A stretch of DNA of 5,068 nt. Source: an uncultured bacterium. Its GTDB lineage: Bacteria > Bacillota_I > Bacilli_A > RF39 > UBA660. Under the pieces are notes generated by a model. That model saw nothing but the letters and a program-made list of their open reading frames with translations. It did no database searches and was not told the origin of the DNA. Shown here one piece after another: positions 1 to 5,068 of this stretch. The first letter of the stretch is position 1. The number at the start of each line of letters is the position of its first letter. The stretch covers positions 1-5,068 of the forward strand of contig CAJMQX010000061.1 of the NCBI GenBank assembly GCA_905215635.1, written 5' to 3'. Made by a program: the position numbers and the translations under genes.

Positions 1-2
1 CT

Positions 3-1040
3 ATTTTAGAAAAGAAGCAACCATTACATAATGAAGATATTGTTAATAATACTAGTAATGAAATATTAGAAAAGACTAATATATCTGTTGATAATCTAAG
101 AGAATATCTATTACTTAAATTTTCTGAAGGTATAAATCTTATTCTTTCTTTAAGAAATCTTGCCGAAAAGAATAATCCTTATGCCCTAAATGAACTAGGA
201 AATCTAGAATATCTTGGTATAATATCTGGTACTCCTAATTATAACCTAGCTTGGTCATATCATAAAAAAGCCGCTACTTATAATCATCCTACTTCTTGCT
301 GGATGCTCTCTCATATGATTCTAACTAAAAAGATTGGTTCTTTATCTGATGAAGACATTCTCACATCCTGGGAATATCTCCAAAAAGCTAAATCTCTTAA
401 TAGTGTTTCTTCTCTAAATACCCTAGGTCTATGTTATCTATCAGGACTAAACCCTAATAAAGAAGTTAATCTAAATAAAGCTATATCTTATTTTAAACAA
501 GCTATAAATCACAATTATATATATGCTTATAATAATCTAGGTAAGATTTATGAAGAAAAAAAGGAATATTCTAAAGCTTTAGAATTATATTTAATTAGTG
601 CTAACATGGAAGAATCTTGGGCCTGTAATAAAGTTGGAGAATTCTATCGTCTAGGACTAGGTACTAATAAAGATTTATCTATTTCATATAAATATTATTT
701 AAAAGGATCTAACTCTCCTAAGAATTCCCTATATCCATGGTGTATTATCAATCTAGTAAACTATTTCTATTATAAAGGTTCTAGTACTCTAGGTATATCT
801 AAAGATCTAGATAAATCAATATCTCTATTAGAACAAATTAATTATCATGAGCAATCTCAAATTCTTCTTCTAAATATCTACTATGAAAAATATTTATCAT
901 CTCATAAAAAAGAAGATCTAGATAATACTTTAAAATATCTAAATCTTCTAAATAATAATCCTCTTGTATCAGTAGAACTAAGAAATAAAATATCTACTTC
1001 CCTTTCTAATCTATCTACTTCTATTTACAATCCCCATTAA
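3..1040 (+). CDS. Sel1/TPR-repeat protein, 5' end missing
   Basis: This reading frame is open from the left edge (first full codon at 3), giving 345 residues before the TAA at 1038-1040. The Met at 303 is therefore internal, not a start. From about residue 58 the protein is a chain of alpha-helical repeats of 34 to 40 residues. A Sel1-like unit at about 59-94 has the pattern YALNELGN...YLG...AWSYHKKAA. A degenerate unit follows at 97-134, and a clear Sel1 unit at 135-171 (LNTLGLCYLSG...NKAISYFKQAI). A canonical TPR-like unit lies at 172-205 (AYNNLGKIYEE...ALELYLISA), another Sel1 unit at 206-240 (GEFYRLGLGTNKD), and two looser units reach about 320. Such arrays usually bind proteins or peptides. 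The partner is unknown, and any N-terminal effector or DNA-binding domain would lie outside the window. No signal peptide or membrane segment is visible. No terminator separates it from the convergent pilin-like gene, whose 3' end it overlaps by 20 bases. Confidence 0.88.
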   Translation: MLEKKQPLHNEDIVNNTSNEILEKTNISVDNLREYLLLKFSEGINLILSLRNLAEKNNPYALNELGNLEYLGIISGTPNYNLAWSYHKKAATYNHPTSCWMLSHMILTKKIGSLSDEDILTSWEYLQKAKSLNSVSSLNTLGLCYLSGLNPNKEVNLNKAISYFKQAINHNYIYAYNNLGKIYEEKKEYSKALELYLISANMEESWACNKVGEFYRLGLGTNKDLSISYKYYLKGSNSPKNSLYPWCIINLVNYFYYKGSSTLGISKDLDKSISLLEQINYHEQSQILLLNIYYEKYLSSHKKEDLDNTLKYLNLLNNNPLVSVELRNKISTSLSNLSTSIYNPH

Positions 1041-1332
1041 ACACATATCCACTATTAGTATTACTTATCGTTTTTGTTTTATCAAGTCTATTAACCTTAT
1101 CCTCATTCAAATATCCCTCTTTTATAAGAGTATCAACGCTTACAGTCTTTACATTATTTAAAGAAAAATATATCTTCGCAGAATTCTTAGCCAGCTCTTT
1201 TTGTTCATTACAATCTTTTACATCTCTTTTCTCAAGTGAAGCATTAATCCCTACAACAGCTGTTACAGATATTGTAGCAAGTATTACTATTACTGCTAAA
1301 AGTTCTATTAAAGTAAACCCTTTTCTATTCAT
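1021..1332 (-). CDS. small type IV pilin-like protein (prepilin N-terminal motif)
   Basis: A 103-residue protein with a textbook class III (type IV pilin) signal: MNRKG, then the cleavage point, then FTLIELLAVIVILA. Prepilin peptidase should cut after Gly5; Phe6 would be methylated, and the conserved Glu lies at mature position 5 (Glu10). The hydrophobic helix runs to about residue 29. The remaining 70 residues are a short globular part containing DTLIKEGYL, a phrase I recall from small Firmicute pseudopilins, and a tail GYVFNGDC. There are two cysteines, Cys41 and Cys102, which could form a disulfide once outside the membrane. The protein is shorter than most major pilins, so it may be a minor pilin or pseudopilin. 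No peptidase, assembly ATPase or platform gene is adjacent. The start has a strong ribosome binding site. Codon use differs from the neighbours: no CTA Leu codons, and more AAG, GAG and GGG. The exact system (com, type II-like or adhesive) cannot be told from this sequence. Confidence 0.87.
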   Translation of the reverse strand: MNRKGFTLIELLAVIVILATISVTAVVGINASLEKRDVKDCNEQKELAKNSAKIYFSLNNVKTVSVDTLIKEGYLNEDKVNRLDKTKTISNTNSGYVFNGDCK

Positions 1333-1336
1333 ATAG

Positions 1337-1345
1337 TCACCTTCT
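1337..1345 (-). promoter_or_regulatory. ribosome binding site of the pilin-like gene
   Basis: On the minus strand the sequence reads AGAAGGTGA, a long match to the anti-Shine-Dalgarno end of 16S rRNA, four bases before the ATG at 1332-1330. It fixes the start codon and suggests efficient translation. Confidence 0.8.
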
Positions 1346-1359
1346 ATTAAATTAATCTT

Positions 1360-1365
1360 ATCATA
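1360..1365 (-). promoter_or_regulatory. possible -10 element for the pilin-like gene
   Basis: On the minus strand this reads TATGAT, one mismatch from TATAAT, and lies 27 bases before the ATG, leaving room for a short leader with the ribosome binding site. I see no convincing -35 hexamer at 16 to 18 bases. In sequence this AT-rich a six-base match is weak evidence. On the plus strand TATAAG at 1374-1379, with a poor -35 (TTAATC, 1352-1357), could likewise serve the divergent gene at 1418. Confidence 0.3.
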
Positions 1366-1406
1366 AATTAATGTATAAGTAAATAATAATCTTCATATCA
1401 TTAACT

Positions 1407-1413
1407 AGGTGAG
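1407..1413 (+). promoter_or_regulatory. ribosome binding site that decides the 1418 start
   Basis: AGGTGAG sits four bases before ATG at 1418. A GTG at 1409 is in frame three codons upstream, but it lies inside this Shine-Dalgarno sequence and has no comparable site of its own. The ATG is therefore the better start. Confidence 0.75.
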
Positions 1414-1417
1414 TACT

Positions 1418-2242
1418 ATGAAATATTTAAAAATAATTGGTCTATTCTGTTTATTCTGTTTTACTTTTATTTATACTGATAAAATAATTAATGTAACTAT
1501 AGAACAAGATGAAATAATGATTAAAATTAAAGAATATGCTGAAAGTCATCATATAAATCCTACTAATGCTACTATTAAAGATGATACCATCATCCCAGGT
1601 AATACTGGTAAACATGTAGATATAAATAGTAGTTATAAACTTATGAAAAAATATGGTTATTTTAGTGAATCAAATATTATATATAAAGAAGTATATCCTG
1701 AAATATCTATCTATAATAATTATAATAAATATATTATTAATGGTAACTCTTCTAATAAATCTATCTCTTTAATATATATTCTAAATAATGATAAAACTCT
1801 TGATAATATTCTAACTACTATAAATAAATATAATATTTCTATTAATTTCTTTATAGATAGCACTTATCTATCTAATAACATTAATATAATAAATAAACTT
1901 CTTCCTAATGAAATATATAATTATGGCTTATCCGGCAAATATACTAAAGATAATCTAATCATAACAAATAATATTATTAATAATAAATCTAATAATAATT
2001 CTAACTTCTGTCTATTCTTAGAAAAAGAATCAACTTCTCTAGATACTTGTGCTAATAATAAAATGTTATCTCTTATTCCTACTAAAGCCTCTTATCAACA
2101 AATAAAAACATCTCTAAAAAATGGTAATATCTTCCTAATAAATAATACTAAAGAACTTCCTACTATTATTGAATATATTCTTAGTAAAGGATATAAAATA
2201 ATCCCTCTATCCAATCTTATTAAAGAAAATATCTATTCGTAG
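1418..2242 (+). CDS. membrane-anchored, catalytically inactive polysaccharide deacetylase-like protein
   Basis: A 274-residue protein starting at the ATG with a good Shine-Dalgarno site. Residues 4-20 form one hydrophobic segment (LKIIGLFCLFCFTFIY) after a Lys, so it is a signal anchor or signal peptide. The cysteines there do not make a lipobox. Residues about 58-110 (IIPGNTGKHVDI, SYKLMKKYGYF, YKEVYPEISI, NKYIINGN) look like the extracellular lead-in that I recall from Firmicute proteins annotated as polysaccharide deacetylases. Residues about 116-268 follow the NodB order: a SLIY strand, LDNILTTINKYNISINFFID matching the usual ILDILKKYNVKATFFV, a middle part, then LKNGNIFLINNT and IIEYILSKGYKIIPLSNLI as the last strand and helix. 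Catalytic positions are gone: the FDD of motif 1 aligns with YIL, the His pair of motif 2 is absent around residues 164-175, and the late LLH is LIN. It is probably a binding or structural envelope protein rather than an enzyme. It is extremely rich in Asn and Ile. A hairpin terminator follows at once. The fold assignment is by eye. Confidence 0.7.
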   Translation: MKYLKIIGLFCLFCFTFIYTDKIINVTIEQDEIMIKIKEYAESHHINPTNATIKDDTIIPGNTGKHVDINSSYKLMKKYGYFSESNIIYKEVYPEISIYNNYNKYIINGNSSNKSISLIYILNNDKTLDNILTTINKYNISINFFIDSTYLSNNINIINKLLPNEIYNYGLSGKYTKDNLIITNNIINNKSNNNSNFCLFLEKESTSLDTCANNKMLSLIPTKASYQQIKTSLKNGNIFLINNTKELPTIIEYILSKGYKIIPLSNLIKENIYS

Positions 2243-2310
2243 AAAAAAGAATATTTATAATATTATAAATGAAGTAGTAGTATCTTTATAATCATAAATA
2301 TTCTTTTTTT
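2243..2310 (+). terminator. long hairpin intrinsic terminator after the deacetylase-like gene
   Basis: A perfect 16-bp inverted repeat pairs 2243-2258 (AAAAAAGAATATTTAT) with 2294-2309. Inside it a second 8-bp repeat pairs 2262-2269 (ATTATAAA) with 2285-2292. The right arm ends in seven T (2304-2310). The hairpin begins directly after the TAG at 2240-2242. The left arm starts with six A, so the minus strand also reads as a hairpin followed by T, and it may act in both directions. The stem is almost wholly A-T, which is weak for a terminator but typical of such AT-rich genomes. Confidence 0.75.
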
Positions 2311-2380
2311 AATTATATCATATGTGTATTCTATTTGTATACTTTTATTACCATATTTTTACTATAAATTAACAATTTTC

Positions 2381-2410
2381 TTGATAATGATAGTTATTTT
2401 TTGTTATAAT
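2381..2410 (+). promoter_or_regulatory. sigma-A promoter of mutS with extended -10
   Basis: The -35 TTGATA (2381-2386) and the perfect -10 TATAAT (2405-2410) are separated by 18 bases. TG at 2402-2403, one base before the -10, makes it an extended -10. Transcription should begin about seven bases after the -10, near 2416-2418, leaving a leader of only about 17 bases before the ATG at 2434. I see no operator or palindrome over the promoter, so expression is likely constitutive. Confidence 0.8.
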
Positions 2411-2417
2411 AACAGAT

Positions 2418-2429
2418 GAAAGTTGTGAT
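2418..2429 (+). promoter_or_regulatory. weak, split ribosome binding site of mutS
   Basis: GAAAG (2418-2422) and GTGAT (2425-2429) match the two halves of the Shine-Dalgarno consensus, with the central GAGG disrupted. GTGAT ends four bases before the ATG at 2434. This supports 2434 as the start over the in-frame ATG at 2416, which falls at or before the predicted transcript 5' end. Confidence 0.5.
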
Positions 2430-2433
2430 ATAT

Positions 2434-4965
2434 ATGAAGTTATGTGAAGTAGATAAAACAAAATTAGCTCCAATGATGCAACACTATGTTGAATTAAAGG
2501 AGAAAAACATGGATACTATTATTCTCTATCGTCTTGGAGACTTTTATGAAATGTTCTTTGAAGATGCCGAATTAATAAGCCATGAATTAGAATTAACCCT
2601 AACTGGTCGAAATGCTGGTTTAGAAGAAAGAGTTCCTATGTGTGGTGTTCCCCATCATGCAGTAGATATTTATATTGATAAATTAATTAAAAAAGGATAC
2701 AAAGTAGCTATTTGTGAACAATTAGAAGATCCTAAAAATGCCAAAGGTATTGTTAAAAGAGATATCACAGAAGTAATATCTTCTGGTTCTGTCATCTCAA
2801 GTAACTCCCTAAACGAAAAAGAAAACAATTATCTTGCCAGTATTTATCACTTAGATTATTGTTACATTTTAACTTATACTGATATAACTACTGGTTCTTG
2901 TTATGGAGAAATAATTGAAAAAAATAATGAACTATTAATTAACAAAGTAATCTATCTAAATATTAAAGAAATAATTGCCAATAGTAGTGTCCCTCTAGAA
3001 ATAATTAATTCTCTTAAGAACGTTTATAAACTACCAATAACAATTACTGATAATTTATATCCTGATGAAACATATAGCTATATCTATAAAGACATAACTG
3101 ATAAAAGATATATTACTGGTATTAAACATCTAATTAATTACCTAATTATAAATCTTAAACGTAATGTATCTCATTTAGAACCTATCATCATAAGAAAAAA
3201 TAATGAATACTTATCTATGGATATTCATACTAAAAGAAATCTAGAATTAACTGAAAGTATGCGTAACAAAGAAAGAATGTACTCTTTATTATGGCTTCTT
3301 GATGAAACAAAAACTGCCATGGGTTCACGTAAACTAAGAACATGGATTGAAAATCCTTTAATAGATATTGATGAAATAAATAAACGTTATGAAATCGTAT
3401 CTACTCTTCTTGAAGAATTTATTCAAAATGAAGAATTAAGAAAACATCTATATAACGTTTATGACTTAGAAAGACTATGTGGAAGAATCTCTCTAGGTAC
3501 TGCTAATGCTAAAGATCTAATTCAACTAAGAGATTCCCTAAAAGAATTACCTGAAATAAACACCATTCTAAAATCTATTAACTATAAAGAATTACCAGAC
3601 GTAACAGATCTATGTAACCTTCTTCAATCATCTCTATATGAAAATCCCCCTCAAACACTAAAAGAAGGTTATCTTATTAAAGAAGGTTACAATCAAGAAT
3701 TAGATACTCTAAAAGATCTTCGTAGTGGAGGAAAAGATTTTATCAGTAGTTATGAATTAGAAGAAAGAGAAAGAACTGGTATCAAAAACTTAAAAGTAGG
3801 TTTTAATAAAGTATTCGGCTATTACATCGAAATATCTAAAGGAAATCTTCCTCTAGTAAAAGAAGAGTATGGTTATATTCGTAAACAAACTCTTACTAAC
3901 TGTGAAAGATTTATAAATCCTATCCTAAAAGAAAAAGAAGATCTTGTCCTATCTGCTGAAGAAAAAATAATTAATCTTGAATATGATTTGTTTATTAAAA
4001 TACGTGATATTACTAAAGAGTATACAAGAACTCTTCAACAAATAGCTACTATTATTAGTGAAATAGATGTCTTATCATCATTCGCTATTATTAGTGAAAA
4101 ATATAATTATATTCGTCCTACCCTAGCTAAAGATCATAATCTAGAAATTTTAGAAGGTCGTCATCCTGTAGTAGAAAAAGTTATTAAAGAAGAATATATT
4201 CCTAATGATATTATTATGGATAATAATACTTCAATTCTTCTAATAACTGGTCCTAATATGGCCGGTAAATCTACTTATATGAGACAACTTGGTATTATTA
4301 CTATTATGGCTCAAATAGGATGTTATGTTCCTGCTAAGAAAGCTACTATGCCTATCTTTGATAAAATATTTACTCGTATTGGTGCCAGTGATGATCTTGT
4401 TAGTGGAGAATCTACCTTCATGGTAGAAATGACTGAGGCTGCTAATGCCATTAAGAATGCTACTCCTAATAGTCTAATTCTTTTTGATGAACTAGGTCGT
4501 GGTACTGCTACTTTTGATGGTATGAGTCTTGCTCAAGCAATCCTTGAATATATTAATAATAAAATAGCATGTAAAACTCTATTTTCTACTCACTATCATG
4601 AACTTACTGATCTAGAAAACACTCTAGATAAGCTTAAGAATAAGCATGTTAGTGCTGAAGAAAAAGATGGAAAAATAACTTTCTTACATAAAGTTAAAAA
4701 TGGTTCTATTGATAAAAGTTATGGTATTAATGTAGCCAAATTAGCTAATCTTCCTAAAGAAGTAACTGATAGAGCTACTGAAATATTAAAAGTTTATGAA
4801 AATAAAGAGAAAAAACGTGATATTGTTATTCAAACAACTCTACCTCTAGATTTTGATAAACAAGAAAGTGAGATAGAAAAGCAGTTAAAAGAATTAAATG
4901 TTCTAGAATTAACTCCAATTGAAGCTATCAATATCTTATATGAACTTAAAAACAAACTAAAATAA
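2434..4965 (+). CDS. mutS: DNA mismatch repair protein MutS
   Basis: A complete 843-residue MutS, the expected length. It recognises mismatches and small loops as a dimer in the cytoplasm and, on ATP binding, becomes a sliding clamp that recruits MutL. Near the N-terminus is KLAPMMQHY, then RLGDFYEMFF with the mismatch-reading Phe37-x-Glu39 and MCGVPHHA, so this is MutS1 and not MutS2. The connector and lever domains follow, with the clamp region and its FNKVFGYYIEIS motif at about 457-467. The ATPase has Walker A GPNMAGKST (606-614), the loop IGASDDLVSGESTF (from 649), Walker B LFDELGRGT (Asp685-Glu686) and the STHYHE switch histidine His720. The C-terminal tail carries QTTLPLDF at 800-807, a candidate sliding-clamp-binding peptide, and ends with the family's TPIEAINILYELK. 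All key residues are present, so it should be active. It has its own promoter and terminator and is not followed by mutL here. ATG 2434 is preferred over ATG 2416 because of the promoter position and the usual family N-terminus. Confidence 0.97.
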   Translation: MKLCEVDKTKLAPMMQHYVELKEKNMDTIILYRLGDFYEMFFEDAELISHELELTLTGRNAGLEERVPMCGVPHHAVDIYIDKLIKKGYKVAICEQLEDPKNAKGIVKRDITEVISSGSVISSNSLNEKENNYLASIYHLDYCYILTYTDITTGSCYGEIIEKNNELLINKVIYLNIKEIIANSSVPLEIINSLKNVYKLPITITDNLYPDETYSYIYKDITDKRYITGIKHLINYLIINLKRNVSHLEPIIIRKNNEYLSMDIHTKRNLELTESMRNKERMYSLLWLLDETKTAMGSRKLRTWIENPLIDIDEINKRYEIVSTLLEEFIQNEELRKHLYNVYDLERLCGRISLGTANAKDLIQLRDSLKELPEINTILKSINYKELPDVTDLCNLLQSSLYENPPQTLKEGYLIKEGYNQELDTLKDLRSGGKDFISSYELEERERTGIKNLKVGFNKVFGYYIEISKGNLPLVKEEYGYIRKQTLTNCERFINPILKEKEDLVLSAEEKIINLEYDLFIKIRDITKEYTRTLQQIATIISEIDVLSSFAIISEKYNYIRPTLAKDHNLEILEGRHPVVEKVIKEEYIPNDIIMDNNTSILLITGPNMAGKSTYMRQLGIITIMAQIGCYVPAKKATMPIFDKIFTRIGASDDLVSGESTFMVEMTEAANAIKNATPNSLILFDELGRGTATFDGMSLAQAILEYINNKIACKTLFSTHYHELTDLENTLDKLKNKHVSAEEKDGKITFLHKVKNGSIDKSYGINVAKLANLPKEVTDRATEILKVYENKEKKRDIVIQTTLPLDFDKQESEIEKQLKELNVLELTPIEAINILYELKNKLK

Positions 4966-4994
4966 ACTTCACTCATAAAAGAATGAAGTTTTTT
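4964..4994 (+). terminator. intrinsic terminator of mutS
   Basis: AAACTTCA (4964-4971) pairs with TGAAGTTT (4984-4991). After one C-A mismatch, two more pairs extend the stem inwards. The right arm runs into six T (4989-4994). The left arm overlaps the last two bases of the mutS stop codon, so transcription ends essentially at the gene's end. Confidence 0.85.
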
Positions 4995-5006
4995 AATAAT
5001 CCATCA

Positions 5007-5046
5007 AAAAATAATAACACTGTAACCATACAATGTTATTATTTTT
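5007..5046. terminator. bidirectional hairpin terminator at right edge
   Basis: A perfect 13-bp inverted repeat pairs 5007-5019 (AAAAATAATAACA) with 5034-5046. A small inner stem follows (TGT 5021-5023 with ACA 5030-5032, loop of six). Both strands end in a run of T, so it can stop transcripts from either side. With mutS already terminated 12 bases earlier, its main job is probably to end a minus-strand gene beyond the right edge. Confidence 0.7.
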
Positions 5047-5068
5047 AAATATATCCATACATTAATAA

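Noticed and set aside
303..305. ATG as the start of the Sel1-repeat gene
   Set aside because: The frame is open all the way to the left edge and the 100 codons before it already contain a good Sel1 repeat. No ribosome binding site precedes this ATG.
1409..1411. GTG start for the deacetylase-like gene
   Set aside because: It lies inside the Shine-Dalgarno sequence that serves the ATG at 1418 and has no site of its own.
1021..2242. A new pilus or envelope-modification system formed by the pilin-like and deacetylase-like genes
   Set aside because: Divergent neighbours with a shared upstream region are suggestive only. No secretion, assembly or glycan-handling gene accompanies them here.
2311..2380. 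A second promoter, regulator site or riboswitch ahead of mutS
   Set aside because: TTGTAT and TATAAA are present but the spacing is wrong (22 bases), and no convincing palindrome or conserved RNA structure is visible.
2416..2418. ATG as the start of mutS
   Set aside because: It is only five bases beyond the -10 element, at the predicted transcript start, and would add six residues not typical of MutS.
5045..5068. Tail of a minus-strand gene at the right edge (seven codons, then TAA)
   Set aside because: The stretch is too short to support as coding. It fits with the symmetric terminator but any frame could give this by chance.
1..5068. CRISPR array, tRNA, rRNA, insertion sequence or phage attachment site
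   Set aside because: I saw no direct repeats with regular spacers, no tRNA or rRNA-like segments, no transposase and no terminal inverted repeats. The inverted repeats found are all explained as terminators.
1..5068. Mycoplasma-type genetic code
   Set aside because: Trp is encoded by TGG throughout the Sel1-repeat protein and MutS, and no in-frame TGA was noticed in the genes.

Overview
This 5,068-base window is very AT-rich. TGG encodes Trp, no in-frame TGA was noticed, and the stops are TAA or TAG, so the code is standard. Shine-Dalgarno sites, a textbook sigma-A promoter and A/T-flanked intrinsic terminators all point to a low-GC Firmicute/Bacilli-type bacterium. The gene families suggest an uncultured gut-type lineage, but that placement is inference from composition and protein resemblance only.

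Layout from left to right. (1) Positions 3-1040, plus strand: the 3' part of a Sel1/TPR-repeat protein whose start lies outside the window. (2) Positions 1021-1332, minus strand: a small type IV pilin-like protein. Its last 20 bases overlap the tail of the Sel1 gene, tail to tail. (3) An 85-base divergent gap (1333-1417) holding the ribosome binding sites of both flanking genes and probably both promoters. (4) Positions 1418-2242, plus strand: a membrane-anchored, Asn-rich protein with a polysaccharide-deacetylase-like (NodB) fold that has lost its catalytic residues, closed by a long hairpin terminator. (5) A strong extended -10 promoter and then mutS (2434-4965), a complete DNA mismatch-recognition ATPase. 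(6) Two back-to-back hairpin terminators at the right edge; the second is symmetric and probably works in both directions.

The genes do not form an evident pathway. mutS has its own promoter and terminators and no mutL behind it in this window. The pilin-like gene has no secretion or assembly gene beside it. The pseudo-deacetylase and the pilin-like protein are both predicted to be envelope proteins and share a divergent control region; this is the only hint of functional linkage. I found no previously undescribed system. The items most worth a second look are the inactive deacetylase, the solitary pilin with its overlapping 3' end, and the promoter-based correction of the mutS start.
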